NCBI RefSeq assembly: GCF_900107045.1
Contig: NZ_FNON01000001.1
Span: forward strand, 806,001-870,000
From: Amycolatopsis xylanica
Lineage (GTDB): Bacteria; Actinomycetota; Actinomycetes; Mycobacteriales; Pseudonocardiaceae
Length of the DNA: 64,000 nucleotides
Direction: 5' to 3'
Shown in pieces: positions 41,609 through 50,469 of this stretch. The notes beneath the pieces were generated by a model, which was not told where the DNA came from, did not search any database, and saw nothing but the letters and a program-made list of their open reading frames with translations. Numbering within the stretch: the stretch's first letter is position 1; each line of letters opens with the position of its first letter. Position numbers and translations under genes: made by a program.

Positions 41609-42082
41609 TCAACGCGAACTGACGAGTGAGCGCAACTCACCGCTGAAGAAGACGAGCGGATCGCCGTCGCGGTGCCACAGCCCATCGATCTCCCCGATGT
41701 GCAGCGTGTGATCACCCGCGGGATAGGACGCGCGCACCGAGCAGGTCAGGTGCGCGAGCGCGCCATCGAGCAGCGGCAAATCGTCGCGCCACACGAAATC
41801 GACGAGGTCGGGTTCGTGCGCCGCGCCAGCGAAGTGCAGTGACAACGGCTTCTGCTCGCCGCTGAGCACCGAGATGCCGTACCGGCCGGTCTCCTCGATG
41901 CGTCTGTCCATTTTGGCCGAAGTGGACACGGAGATGAGCACCAGCGGCGGATCCAGCGACACGGACGTGAACGCGTTGGCCGTCATGCCGTGGACCTCAC
42001 CGGTCGTGCCCCGCGCGGTCGTCACCACGGTGACCCCGCTGGCGAATCGGCCCAGCGTCTTGCGCACGCTCATGGTGTCCAC
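41609..42082 (-). CDS. hpaC: Flavin reductase, HpaC-like partner of the HpaB-type monooxygenase
   Basis: A 157-residue flavin-reductase-domain protein: LGRFASGVTVVTTARG, GMTANAFTSVSLDPPLVLISVSTSAKM, YGISVLSGEQKPLSLHFAG, HTLHIGEIDGL. It supplies reduced FAD (or FMN) to the monooxygenase encoded immediately upstream, whose stop is 3 bp away. The GTG at 42082 is chosen with a GGGAG site seven bases upstream; an internal ATG at 42073 is possible. The size is typical for HpaC. Confidence 0.85.
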   Translation of the reverse strand: MDTMSVRKTLGRFASGVTVVTTARGTTGEVHGMTANAFTSVSLDPPLVLISVSTSAKMDRRIEETGRYGISVLSGEQKPLSLHFAGAAHEPDLVDFVWRDDLPLLDGALAHLTCSVRASYPAGDHTLHIGEIDGLWHRDGDPLVFFSGELRSLVSSR

Positions 42083-42085
42083 GGC

Positions 42086-43615
42086 TCACTCCCGCACGAG
42101 TTTGAGATCGTCGGCGTTGATCAGGTCCGGCCTGGTCCAGCCGTCGATGTCGTATTCGGCCATGCACTGGTCGGCGAAGCCCTTGAGCGGGTCGGCCTGG
42201 CCGGTCTGCTGGTACGCGATCAGCGTGTGCAGGCGGATCGTCTCGTGGTCGCCCGCGTAGTTCCGCTCGTAAAGCTCATGCCTGCCACCGAATTCGGTGC
42301 CGACCGCGTCCCAGAGCAGCTTGAGCAGCTTCACCCGGTCGATCGCCTGGATCCCGCCGGAGCCGCGCACGTACTTGTCCAGGTACGGCCGGATCTCGGG
42401 GTTCTTCCAGTCGCTCGCGTGCGAGTTCAGGTAGATCAGGCCACTGCCGAGCGTCTGCTGCAGGATCTCCTTGATGCGCGGGTAGCCGGTGCCCATGAAC
42501 GTCCGGTACGCCAGCCCGTAGTTCAGGTTCGGCTGGACGGCGTCGCCGATCCAGGCGTTCGGCGACTTGGCCATCGCGTCGGACAGGCCCCAGAACAGGT
42601 CACGCCAGTTGAGGATCTCGCCGATCTGCGCCTGCACGCCACGGAAACCCGAGGTCCCGGTCATCTCGACGGCCTTCAGCGCGCAGCCTGCGATGAAGTC
42701 GAGCTTGACCGCGAGCCGGGTACAGCCGTGGAAGGTGAACCGCTCCAGGAAACCCGAGCCACTGGTGAAGCCGCTGGCCGCCTCCGCGTCGTACATGAAG
42801 ACGTTCTCCCAGGGCACCAGCACCTTGTCGAGCACCATGATGGCGTCGTTCTCGTCGAAGCGGCTCGAGAGCGGGTAGTCGAACGGGCTGCCCATCGCGG
42901 CCGCGGCCATCTCGTAGGACGTGCGGCAGAACAGTTTCATGCCCGGCGCGCTCATCGGCACGGTGAACACCAGGCCGAACCGCTTGTCCTTGACCGGAAG
43001 CCCGTGGTGCGCGACGAAGTTCGCGTTCGTCAGCGCCGAGCCGGTCGCGACCACCTTCGCGCCGGAGACGATGAGGCCGGAGTCGGTCTCCTTCTCGACG
43101 TGGATGCACACGTCCGCGACCTCGTCGGCGGGCTTGGCACGGTCGATCGGCGGGTGGACGAGCGCGTGGTTGAAGTACAGCACCCGCTCCTGCGCTTCCT
43201 TGTACCAGCGCAGCGCGTTCGGCTCGTATTCGCCGTAGAACCCCGAGTTCGCGCCGAGGGTGCCGAGCAGGCAGGCCTTGTAGTCCGGGGTGCGGCCCAT
43301 CCAGCCGTACACCTGCCGCTGCCAAGCCGCGATCGCGTCCCTGGCGGTGACGAGGTCTTCCGACGAGCGCGCCGTCTTGAAGAACGGGTGCGTGAACCCG
43401 CCGTTGCCCGTGTCGGTGGGCACGCGTAGGACGCCTTCGGCTTCCGGCGCGTGTAGCGCGTCGTAGAGCCGCGCGATCGAGCGGGCGCTGTTGCGGAAGC
43501 CGGGGTGGGTGGTGACGTCCTTGACCCGCTCGCCGAAGAGGTGGACTTCGCGGTCGTCGCGCAGCGACTCGAGGTACTCGGCTCCGGTCATCGGCCGGAT
43601 GGCGTTCGTGGTCAT
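42086..43615 (-). CDS. hpaB: HpaB-type FADH2-dependent aromatic 3-monooxygenase
   Basis: A 509-residue protein of the 4-hydroxyphenylacetate 3-monooxygenase large-component family (acyl-CoA-dehydrogenase-like fold). Blocks include [88 protein letters not shown] and [36 protein letters not shown]. It hydroxylates a phenol ortho to the existing hydroxyl, giving a catechol for the extradiol enzyme of the divergent operon. The substrate could be 4-hydroxyphenylacetate, a phenol or a tyrosine relative; the family alone does not decide. Its partner reductase follows directly. Confidence 0.88.
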   Translation of the reverse strand: MTTNAIRPMTGAEYLESLRDDREVHLFGERVKDVTTHPGFRNSARSIARLYDALHAPEAEGVLRVPTDTGNGGFTHPFFKTARSSEDLVTARDAIAAWQRQVYGWMGRTPDYKACLLGTLGANSGFYGEYEPNALRWYKEAQERVLYFNHALVHPPIDRAKPADEVADVCIHVEKETDSGLIVSGAKVVATGSALTNANFVAHHGLPVKDKRFGLVFTVPMSAPGMKLFCRTSYEMAAAAMGSPFDYPLSSRFDENDAIMVLDKVLVPWENVFMYDAEAASGFTSGSGFLERFTFHGCTRLAVKLDFIAGCALKAVEMTGTSGFRGVQAQIGEILNWRDLFWGLSDAMAKSPNAWIGDAVQPNLNYGLAYRTFMGTGYPRIKEILQQTLGSGLIYLNSHASDWKNPEIRPYLDKYVRGSGGIQAIDRVKLLKLLWDAVGTEFGGRHELYERNYAGDHETIRLHTLIAYQQTGQADPLKGFADQCMAEYDIDGWTRPDLINADDLKLVRE

Positions 43616-43628
43616 GGTTTCGCTCCAG

Positions 43629-45176
43629 TCAGGCGACGTTGCGCAAAGCGGGGGATTCCTGGGTGACGGCGCCCGCGATGTCGTAGGCGCGGTCCACGAG
43701 TGAGGGCAGCCCGAAGGTGAAGAAGAGGCTGCCCGAGGCGAGGTCGCCGAGCGCGTACAGGCGCGGGTCCGGGACGCCGTTCACGGTCAGGCGGCTGGTG
43801 GCGCGCTCGACGTGGACGCCGCCGCGCGGGTGCTGCTCGGCGAGCCCCGCGTCACGCAGCGAGCTGATCAGGGGTTCGGCCTTCGCCGGGATCTTGTCGG
43901 CGGGCACGTTGACCGCGTTGATCACGTAATCGGCATGGAGCGGCCCGGTGTCGGTGGTGATCGCGAACCCGCCACCGGGCGCGGCTTCGACGTCGCGCAG
44001 CCCGGCGCCGACCTTGAGCTGCCCGGAGTCGATGAGGCCGAGCAGCTTGTTGCCGGTGGTCGGGGGCATCGGGCAGCACACGCTCATCACCGCGCGGTAG
44101 TGCTCGCGGATGAGCTTGTTCTTGTCCCGCTCGGTGAGCACCGGCCAGACGTCCGGCCCGGTCACCGGGACCACACGCTGCAGGATGCGCAGGCCGAGGC
44201 TCGACGAGTCGACCTCCGCCAAGTGCCGCCGCAGTAGTGCCACCGGATCTTCGTGCTCCTGCCGCAGGATCTCGCCGACGATGGCATCGAGATCCTCGCC
44301 CGCGGCGGCGAATTCGGCGCGCATCACCGCGATGACGTCGTCCATCCCGATCCGCTCGCCGCGCGCGGCGATGGCGCGGAACGTCTCCGGCGTGAAGTGC
44401 TTGAGTTCGTAGGAGAACGGGCGCTGGCGGACCATCGGCAGCACGCCGCTGCGCGAGAGCAGCCGGATGCGGCCCTGGTGCGAACGCTGGGCCAGGCCGA
44501 GCACGACGTCGATACCGGTCAGCCCGCTGCCGATCACGGCGACCTCGGCGTCGGTCGGAATGCTCGCCAGCGTCCGGCTGAGCGGATAGGGCTCGGGGAC
44601 GAATCCCGGCGCGTCGCCCAGTCCGTAGATGTCGGTGGGCTTGCCGCGCCCGACGCAGAGCACGGTGTGGTCGGCCTGGAACTGGTTGCCGAACTCGGTT
44701 TCCAGCACCAGCCCGTCGCCCAGCCGCTCGGCGGAGAGCACGGATTCCCTGACCACGTGGATCCGCCAGCCCTGCTGGCGCAGCTTGGCGAGTATCGCCA
44801 TCGCGGACTCGGCGAGGTAGTCGCCGAACAGGCCGCGCGGGACGAACCTGATGCCACAGAAGGGATCCAGGTAGTCCTGGCCACCGCCCCGGTCCGACAG
44901 CCACTCGCGGAACACGGTCGTGTCGCCGAACCGCAGCGACATCCCCTCCGGCGGGATGTTGACCCGCACGGTCTCCAGGTCCAGCTGGAACGCCCGGCCG
45001 CGCCACAGCTGGCACGACGTCTCGAACACCGTGATGCCGCCCGGTTCCCCGCCGGACTCGGCCAGCGCGTCGAGCAGGCAGACGGCCGAGACGCCGCCGC
45101 CGACGACGGCGATCTGGCGGCCCTGGTCGAGCGTGGACGTGCCGGTTGCTCGTGGGTATCTCATCGAGTCTCTCAT
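43629..45176 (-). CDS. FAD/NAD(P)-binding oxidoreductase
   Basis: A 515-residue flavoprotein. The N-terminal dinucleotide fold has [20 protein letters not shown] and a second Rossmann loop at [19 protein letters not shown]. Between them are [29 protein letters not shown] and [16 protein letters not shown], with a late FAD block at [11 protein letters not shown] and [11 protein letters not shown]. This matches the FAD-NAD(P)-binding family related to lysine/ornithine N-hydroxylases and tRNA-GidA-like proteins. The ATG at 45176 has a GGAG site; an ATG at 45164 is possible. It is the first gene of the minus-strand catabolic operon. The reaction is unknown. Confidence 0.7.
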   Translation of the reverse strand: MRDSMRYPRATGTSTLDQGRQIAVVGGGVSAVCLLDALAESGGEPGGITVFETSCQLWRGRAFQLDLETVRVNIPPEGMSLRFGDTTVFREWLSDRGGGQDYLDPFCGIRFVPRGLFGDYLAESAMAILAKLRQQGWRIHVVRESVLSAERLGDGLVLETEFGNQFQADHTVLCVGRGKPTDIYGLGDAPGFVPEPYPLSRTLASIPTDAEVAVIGSGLTGIDVVLGLAQRSHQGRIRLLSRSGVLPMVRQRPFSYELKHFTPETFRAIAARGERIGMDDVIAVMRAEFAAAGEDLDAIVGEILRQEHEDPVALLRRHLAEVDSSSLGLRILQRVVPVTGPDVWPVLTERDKNKLIREHYRAVMSVCCPMPPTTGNKLLGLIDSGQLKVGAGLRDVEAAPGGGFAITTDTGPLHADYVINAVNVPADKIPAKAEPLISSLRDAGLAEQHPRGGVHVERATSRLTVNGVPDPRLYALGDLASGSLFFTFGLPSLVDRAYDIAGAVTQESPALRNVA

Positions 45177-45383
45177 CGTCTCCGGCGAAATGCGCCATTG
45201 TCGAATAAAAAGAAATCCCAGAACGCCGGAAATCCGGCGGCTTCGCCGGGTGAACCCCCGTTTGTTCGCCCTCGACCGACGGTACCGCGCCCGCGCGGCC
45301 GCTCGACAGGCCGTCGTTGCCGGAGCGCAGATTTGAAGAGATCGGGGAAAGTTGGAAAGCGCTAAAGGGTTCCTTAAGACGGC

Positions 45384-45413
45384 TTGACCTGATCTGAGCC
45401 GCCCACGTTTACT
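45384..45413 (+). promoter_or_regulatory. Candidate promoter of the meta-cleavage operon
   Basis: TTGACC (45384-45389) and TTTACT (45408-45413) are separated by 18 bp and stand 40 bp before the dehydrogenase start, in the right orientation. The 276-bp gap to the divergent FAD gene holds no gene I can support; it also includes the AT-richer stretch GGGGAAAGTTGGAAAGC. Confidence 0.35.
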
Positions 45414-45452
45414 GTGCACGTTCTGCTCTGCTCGAATTGGGAGATTCCCCGC

Positions 45453-46913
45453 ATGAGCATTGATATTCGGCATCTCATCGGCGGCCATCCGGCCGAATCC
45501 TTCAGTGGCGAGACCTTCGAGACCAGGGACCCGCACGACGGCTCCCTGCTGGGCACCGTGGCGCGCGGCGGACCGGCCGACGCCGAGCGCGCGATCGAAA
45601 GCGCGCGCTCGGCTTTCGACGAAGGCCCATGGCCGCGCATGTCACCCAAGGAAAGGCATAAGATCCTTCACGCGGTCGCCGACGCCGTCGAGGACAACCT
45701 CGAAGAGCTGGCGATGCTGGAGACCCGCGACAGCGGGAAGATCATCACCCAGTCGCGGCACGCCGACATCCCGCGGACCGCGCACAACCTGAGGTTCTTC
45801 GCCGACTACGCCGCGATGGCGGGCAACGAGGCCTATCCCGACGGCGATCTGCTGTCCTACACGCTTTATCCGCCCGCCGGGGTGGTCACGGCGATCAGCC
45901 CCTGGAACGCCCCGCTCATGCTCGCCAGCTGGAAGCTCGCCCCGGCGCTGGCTTTCGGGAACACCGCGATCCTCAAGCCAGCGCCGCAGACACCGCTGAC
46001 CGCGGCCCGTTTCGGCGAACTGGCTTTGGAAGCGGGCCTGCCGGAGGGCGTGCTGAACATCGTGCACGGCTTCGGCGGCGACGAGGTCGCGGGGCCGTTG
46101 ACCACCGACCCGAGGGTCGATCGGATCACGTTCACCGGCTCGACCGCGACGGGCGTCCGTATCCTGCAGGCGGCGGCGCCGAACCTGACGCCCGTCTCGG
46201 CCGAGCTCGGCGGCAAGTCGGCGAACATCGTGTTCGACGACGCCGACCTGGACGTGGCGGTGCCCGAGTCGATCAGGGGGATCTTCGCGGGCAACGGGCA
46301 GATGTGCTTCGCGGGTTCCCGTTTGCTGGTACAGCGCGGAATCCTGCCCGAGTTCCTCACGCGCTTCACCGAAGCGGCCGAGAAGCTGGTGGTCGGTGAT
46401 CCGAAGGACCCCGCCACGGAGCTGGGCCCGCTGATCGAGCGGCGGCATCTCGACAAGGTCCACGGGTACGTCGAACTCGCCCAGCGCGAAGGCGGCACGG
46501 TGCTGACCGGCGGCGCACCGCTCGGTGGCGCCGGGTTCCACTACCCGCCGACCGTGATTTCCGGGCTGGGCAACGATTCCCGGACCGCGCGAGAGGAGAT
46601 CTTCGGCCCGGTCGAGACGGTCATCCCGTTCGACACCGAGGACGAGGCGCTGCGGCTGGCGAACGCGAACCCGTACGGCCTGTCCGGGCTGCTGTTCACC
46701 ACCAGCCTCGATCGCGCTCACCGGATGGCCGCGCGCTGGAAGGCGGGCACCGTCTGGGTCAACTGCTATCTCGTGCGCGACCTGCGGCTGCCGTTCGGCG
46801 GCGAGGGCAGCAGCGGCCTCGGCCGCGAGGGCGGGCGGTTCTCGCGCGAGTTCTTCACCGAGCCACGCGCCGTCACCTTGCGGCTGAGAAGGGGAAATCA
46901 TGGAACAAACTGA
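45453..46913 (+). CDS. 2-hydroxymuconic (or 5-carboxymethyl-2-hydroxymuconic) semialdehyde dehydrogenase
   Basis: A 486-residue NAD-dependent aldehyde dehydrogenase with catalytic Cys285 (GQMCFAGSR), general-base Glu251 (SAELGGKSAN), cofactor blocks ISPWNAPLMLASWKLAPALAFGNT and FTGSTATGVRI, and the late EEIFGPVETVIPF motif. It oxidises the ring-cleavage aldehyde to the dicarboxylate. It heads an operon whose next genes are decarboxylase/hydratase, tautomerase and extradiol dioxygenase, which fixes its role in meta cleavage. A GGGAG site precedes the ATG at 45453. Its end overlaps the next gene by 14 bp. Confidence 0.85.
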   Translation: MSIDIRHLIGGHPAESFSGETFETRDPHDGSLLGTVARGGPADAERAIESARSAFDEGPWPRMSPKERHKILHAVADAVEDNLEELAMLETRDSGKIITQSRHADIPRTAHNLRFFADYAAMAGNEAYPDGDLLSYTLYPPAGVVTAISPWNAPLMLASWKLAPALAFGNTAILKPAPQTPLTAARFGELALEAGLPEGVLNIVHGFGGDEVAGPLTTDPRVDRITFTGSTATGVRILQAAAPNLTPVSAELGGKSANIVFDDADLDVAVPESIRGIFAGNGQMCFAGSRLLVQRGILPEFLTRFTEAAEKLVVGDPKDPATELGPLIERRHLDKVHGYVELAQREGGTVLTGGAPLGGAGFHYPPTVISGLGNDSRTAREEIFGPVETVIPFDTEDEALRLANANPYGLSGLLFTTSLDRAHRMAARWKAGTVWVNCYLVRDLRLPFGGEGSSGLGREGGRFSREFFTEPRAVTLRLRRGNHGTN

Positions 46914-47469
46914 GGCCGTCCACGGCTGGCGGCTCGTGGGCGGGTCGGTCGCGTCACGCCGCGAGCTGGGGCTGACAGAGCCTTCGTTCGCAACATTGTC
47001 CGCGGATACATTCCGCACGGAGGGTTTCCCGATCCCTGTCGACACTGAGAAGCCCACGGCCGAAGCCGGGATCGCCTTCGTGCTCGGTTCGCGGTTGGCG
47101 GGCCCGGGCGCCACCGTGGCGGACGCCCTGCGGGCCGTGGACCTCGTGCTGCCCGCGCTGGAGATCGCGGGCGCCGTGGTGCTCGGCGCGACTCCGGCGA
47201 GCCTGTCCACTGTGGACCTACGGCTGGCGGGGTGCGTGCTGTACCACCGAGGTTCGGTCGCCGCGACCGGGGCGGGCGGCGTGGTGCTCGGGTCGCCGTT
47301 GAACGCGTTGGTCTGTCTCGCCAACACCGTCGGCGCGCTAGAACCCGGTCAGATCGTGCTGTCCGGCGCGTTGACCCCGCCGGTCGAGGTGGTGCCGGGC
47401 GACAGTGTGCTGGCGAGTGTCGCGGGCCTCGGCAGTGTCACCGCGGTCCTTTCGGGAGAGCAGTCATGA
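46900..47469 (+). CDS. 2-keto-4-pentenoate hydratase-like protein, short N-terminus
   Basis: A 189-residue member of the fumarylacetoacetase/hydratase fold, about 70 residues shorter than usual (about 260). It begins at GWRLVGGSVASRRELGLTEPSFATL, which corresponds to the GxKVGLTS...LGV block well inside normal relatives. It then has AEAGIAFVLGSRLAGPG, ALEIAGAVVLG, ALEPGQIVLSGALTPPVEVVPGD. The N-terminal helical region that packs over the active site is missing, and the normal K in GWKVG is R. It overlaps the dehydrogenase and decarboxylase genes, so it is in the operon. It might form a complex with the full-length decarboxylase paralogue that follows, as DmpE/DmpH do (inference). Confidence 0.65.
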   Translation: MEQTEAVHGWRLVGGSVASRRELGLTEPSFATLSADTFRTEGFPIPVDTEKPTAEAGIAFVLGSRLAGPGATVADALRAVDLVLPALEIAGAVVLGATPASLSTVDLRLAGCVLYHRGSVAATGAGGVVLGSPLNALVCLANTVGALEPGQIVLSGALTPPVEVVPGDSVLASVAGLGSVTAVLSGEQS

Positions 47470-48263
47470 GCCTTGAGATCCGTTCCGGCGACCTGAAACG
47501 CGCCGCCGAGGTCATGCTGGCCGCGGAGGCCGGCGTGACCGCGCGCGGCCCGATCACCGAGCAGTGGCCCGATCTCGACCTCGACACCGCGTACGCCGTG
47601 CAGTATGAGGCGCTGCGTCAGCGGCAGCGCCGAGGCGAGACGCTGATCGGCGTGAAGCTCGGCCTCACGTCGCGCGCCAAGCAGATCCGGATGGGCATCG
47701 ACTCGCCGTCGCTGGCCTGGCTGACCGACGCCATGGTGCTGCCCGCCGGCGAGCCGTTGCCGCGGGAGCGGCTCATCCACCCGCGTGCCGAACCGGAGAT
47801 CGTCTTCGTCATGGGGGAGCGGCTCGCCGGTCCCGGCGTGACGGCGTCAACGGCTTTGAAGGCCGTCGACCGCGTCTACGGCGGGGTCGAGATCATCGAC
47901 AGCCGGTTCCAGGACTTCAAGTTCACCCTGGCGGACGCGGTGGCCGACAACAGCTCGTCCGGCCTGTTCGTACAGGGCCCCGTCGGCAAGAGTGCCCTCG
48001 ACCTGGACCTGTCGCACGAGGCCTGCCTGCTCGAAGTCGACGGCGAGATCGTCGACGCGGCCACCGGCGCGGCCGTCCAGGGCCACCCCGCGGAGGCGCT
48101 CGCGCTGGCCGCCAACCACCTCGGCGCACGTGGCCTGGCCATCGAAGCGGGCTGGATCGTGCTGACCGGCGGGATGACCGACGCGGTCCACGTGCGGCCC
48201 GGCGCCCGCGTCGCCGCGCACTTTTCGAACCTCGGCAGCATCACGATCCCCGGAGGCGAGTAA
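47466..48263 (+). CDS. 4-oxalocrotonate decarboxylase / 2-oxo-hydratase family
   Basis: A 265-residue, full-length member of the same fold: ITEQWPDLDLDTAYAVQYEALRQRQRRGE, IGVKLGLTSRAKQIRMGIDSPSLAWL, HPRAEPEIVFVMGERLAGPGV, VYGGVEIIDSRFQDFKFTLADAVADNSSS, GWIVLTGGMTDAVHVRPG. The metal site E-I-V-F, E-I-I-D is complete. DADAVADN-type blocks favour 4-oxalocrotonate decarboxylase over plain hydratase, giving 2-hydroxypenta-2,4-dienoate. The ATG overlaps the hydratase-like stop; TAATG joins it to the tautomerase. Confidence 0.8.
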   Translation: MSLEIRSGDLKRAAEVMLAAEAGVTARGPITEQWPDLDLDTAYAVQYEALRQRQRRGETLIGVKLGLTSRAKQIRMGIDSPSLAWLTDAMVLPAGEPLPRERLIHPRAEPEIVFVMGERLAGPGVTASTALKAVDRVYGGVEIIDSRFQDFKFTLADAVADNSSSGLFVQGPVGKSALDLDLSHEACLLEVDGEIVDAATGAAVQGHPAEALALAANHLGARGLAIEAGWIVLTGGMTDAVHVRPGARVAAHFSNLGSITIPGGE

Positions 48264-48475
48264 TGCCGTTGATCGACGTGAGCCTCGGCAGTGGCCGCAC
48301 CCCGGAGCAGATCCGGCGGCTGATCACCGAGCTGACCGAAGCGACCCACCACGCCATCGGCGCCCCGCTGGCGAACATCCGCGTCATCGTCAGGGAGGTC
48401 GACCCGAACCTCTGGGCGGCAGGCGGCGTGACCATCGCGGAGCGGCAGGCGTCCACCGAAAGAGAGAAGCCATGA
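48263..48475 (+). CDS. 4-oxalocrotonate tautomerase
   Basis: A 70-residue protein beginning Met-Pro, giving the catalytic N-terminal proline after Met removal. It continues LIDVSLGSGRTPEQIRRLITELTEATHHAIGAPLANIRVIVREV and NLWAAGG, close to the family consensus. It ketonises 2-hydroxymuconate before decarboxylation. The 62-76 residue size indicates the catechol-type 4-OT rather than the larger HpaF isomerase of homoprotocatechuate pathways. It shares bases with genes on both sides. Confidence 0.88.
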   Translation: MPLIDVSLGSGRTPEQIRRLITELTEATHHAIGAPLANIRVIVREVDPNLWAAGGVTIAERQASTEREKP

Positions 48476-49452
48476 CGCGGCACGACATCCGCCACGAGAT
48501 AGCGCACCTCGCGCGCGTGGAGATCCACACCCCCGACCCCGACGGCACGCTGTGGTTCTTCAAGGACCTCCTCGGCATGTACGAGACCCGGCGAGAGGGC
48601 CAGTCGGTCTACCTGCGCGGGTACGAGGACCCGTACCAGTGGAGCCTCAAGGTCACCGAAGGCCCGGTCGCGAGGATGGACCACGCCGCACTGCGCACCT
48701 CCTCCCCGGAAGCGCTCGAGCGCCGCGCCAAGTCCCTCAAGGACGGCAATCTCGAGGGCAAGTGGACCGACGGCGAGTTCGGCTACGGCAAGACCTACGA
48801 GTTCACCACCCCGGACGGCCACGACGTGCGCCTGCTGTGGGAGGCCGAGAAGTACCGCGCGCCCGAGGAGTTGAAGAGCAAGATCCTGACCAGGGCGTCG
48901 AAGAAGCCGTTGCGGGGCATCCCGGTCAAGCGCATCGACCATCTCAACCTGCTGGCCAGCGACGTCACCCCGGTCAAGCGCTCCTTCGAGCGCCACCTCG
49001 GCATGCAGACCCGCGAGCGCCTGGTCGACGGCGACGTCGAGGCGGGCGCCTGGCTCAGCAGCAACATCCTCGGCCACGAGGTCGCGATCATGCGCGACGC
49101 ACTCGGCGCCCGTGGCCGGTTACACCACATCGCGTTCTACTACGGCAATCCCCAGCACAACGTCGACGCGGCCGAGATGTTCCGCGAGTACGACATCGTG
49201 ATCGAGGCGGGCCCGGACCGCCACGGCCTCAGCCAGGGCGCGTTCCTTTACGTGTTCGAGCCGGGCGGCAACCGCGTGGAGTTGTTCGGGGACTGCGGTT
49301 TCCTCGAGCTGGAGCCGGACTTCGAGACCAAGACGTGGACGATGGACAACATCGACGTGGTCACCGCCATCGGCGGCACGACCCTGCCCCAGGAGACCTA
49401 TTTCACCTACGGAACCCCGCCCCTCGACTCACCCGAGCAGGCCGCCGCCTAG
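48472..49452 (+). CDS. Catechol 2,3-dioxygenase-type extradiol ring-cleavage enzyme
   Basis: A 326-residue two-domain type-I extradiol dioxygenase (VOC fold). Iron ligands are visible as His157 (RIDHLNLLA), His218 or 219 (LHHIAFYYG) and Glu270 (NRVELFGDCG). The acid-base YxxxEPGG region is at YVFEPGGN. It cleaves a catechol next to the hydroxyls, giving a hydroxymuconic semialdehyde. It is the last gene of the operon, overlaps the tautomerase by 4 bp and the convergent acetyltransferase by 24 bp. The C-terminus (TLPQETYFTYG) resembles metapyrocatechases of Gram-positive bacteria. Confidence 0.88.
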   Translation: MTRHDIRHEIAHLARVEIHTPDPDGTLWFFKDLLGMYETRREGQSVYLRGYEDPYQWSLKVTEGPVARMDHAALRTSSPEALERRAKSLKDGNLEGKWTDGEFGYGKTYEFTTPDGHDVRLLWEAEKYRAPEELKSKILTRASKKPLRGIPVKRIDHLNLLASDVTPVKRSFERHLGMQTRERLVDGDVEAGAWLSSNILGHEVAIMRDALGARGRLHHIAFYYGNPQHNVDAAEMFREYDIVIEAGPDRHGLSQGAFLYVFEPGGNRVELFGDCGFLELEPDFETKTWTMDNIDVVTAIGGTTLPQETYFTYGTPPLDSPEQAAA

Positions 49453-49968
49453 GTCGCGGTGAAGCCGCCGTTCGTGCAGCTCGACACCTTCGATCCGAGT
49501 GTCCACCTGGGTCCGCCCGGTGTCGGTCCACCCGGCGCTCGCATAGAAGCCCAGCGCGCGCTCGTTGGTGCCGAGCACCCACAGGCCCGCGTGGGCGAAC
49601 CCACGGGACCTCAGCCTGTCGAGCGCGACGGAGTGCAGGTCGGTGCCGACACCGAGCCGCCAGATCTTCGGATCGAGGTAGAGCGCATAGAGATCACCGA
49701 GCGTGGGATCGTCGCCATCGGCGGCCACGAGCGGGGGCCCGGTCGCGGCGAACCCGACGACCGCTCCCGCACTCGTCGCCACGACCATGTCGGTGCGCGG
49801 CGGGCGGTTCGTGAGCACACCAGCCCAGAACTTCTCCCGGTCGTCGACGGACAGCCCCGCCAGCACCTCGTCGGGCATCAGCCCCCGATAGACGGCTCGC
49901 CAGGATCGGACGAGGAGCTCGCCGATGCCACGAGCGTCGGCGAGCTTCGCGTCCCTGAACTCGACCAT
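49429..49968 (-). CDS. GNAT-family N-acetyltransferase
   Basis: A 179-residue protein with GNAT motifs: FRDAKLADARGIGELLVRSWRAVYRGLMPDE at the N-terminus, LYALYLDPKIWRLGVGTDLHSVALDRLRSRG (acetyl-CoA loop) and AGLWVLGTNERALGFYASAGWTDTG. The ATG at 49968 is preferred over one six codons earlier, because the family starts at VEFRDA. Substrate unknown. It overlaps the end of the dioxygenase gene. Confidence 0.82.
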   Translation of the reverse strand: MVEFRDAKLADARGIGELLVRSWRAVYRGLMPDEVLAGLSVDDREKFWAGVLTNRPPRTDMVVATSAGAVVGFAATGPPLVAADGDDPTLGDLYALYLDPKIWRLGVGTDLHSVALDRLRSRGFAHAGLWVLGTNERALGFYASAGWTDTGRTQVDTRIEGVELHERRLHRDLGGGLLG

Positions 49969-49991
49969 GCGCCAATGCTTCCACAATCGCC

Positions 49992-50041
49992 GGGTCGTGA
50001 GTGGCGTGACCGGTTAGAACCGGCCATACCACTCACGACCC
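49992..50041. terminator. Hairpin, member 3 of the GTGAGTG...CACTCAC family, reversed
   Basis: Arms GGGTCGTGAGTGG...CCGGTT and AACCGG...CCACTCACGACCC pair over 24 bp, with two mismatches and one wobble around AG. The centre GGTTAGAACC is the reverse complement of the GGTTCTAACC centre of members 1 and 2. It lies between the acetyltransferase start (49968) and the end of the next minus-strand gene (50045). Confidence 0.75.
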
Positions 50042-50044
50042 GGG

Positions 50045-50359
50045 TCATTTGCGTTCCCGGATGTCGGTGTTGTGGTTGGGCATGACCATGCAGTACAGGC
50101 CGCCGGTCTCGTTGGTCATGCAGTAGACCGGCTGGGAGGCGCTGGAGTTGGTCACGTCCTCCTGGTCGCCGATGTGCTGGATGGTGATGTGGTGCGGGTC
50201 TTTGGGCGGTTCCGGCGCCGGGGGCGTGACCCATGGGTGCCAGGCCAGCAGGCCGCCGCCGAGTCCGGCGACGAGGATCGCGAAGCTCAGCAGGCCGTGG
50301 CCTTGCCGGGGCTGCGTGGTCTGCGGTAGGGACGGTTCGGGGACTTCCGGGTGTGACAT
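50045..50359 (-). CDS. Small single-pass membrane protein of unknown function
   Basis: A 104-residue protein with a Pro-rich N-terminus, one membrane helix (GLLSFAILVAGLGGGLLAW, about 21-39) and a hydrophilic tail containing two cysteines (VYCMTNETGGLYCMVM). No family is recognised. It is divergent from the 50470 gene by 110 bp and ends at the repeat hairpin. Codon use looks coding and the ATG at 50359 is the natural start. Confidence 0.55.
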   Translation of the reverse strand: MSHPEVPEPSLPQTTQPRQGHGLLSFAILVAGLGGGLLAWHPWVTPPAPEPPKDPHHITIQHIGDQEDVTNSSASQPVYCMTNETGGLYCMVMPNHNTDIRERK

Positions 50360-50469
50360 GGCGGACAGTTAACCGCATCGGGTGACAAGATCACCGGCGG
50401 CCGCCGCGTCCCGGGCGATCGGGAAGAATTCCCGGATCGCGGGGAAAAGCGGGCGTGTTGGATGGGTGG

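Noticed and set aside
42086..49452. Tyrosine-to-propylproline type pathway (lincomycin-like) based on hydroxylase plus extradiol enzyme
   Set aside because: The dioxygenase is the two-domain catabolic type, and it comes with 4-OT, dehydrogenase and decarboxylase of catechol degradation.
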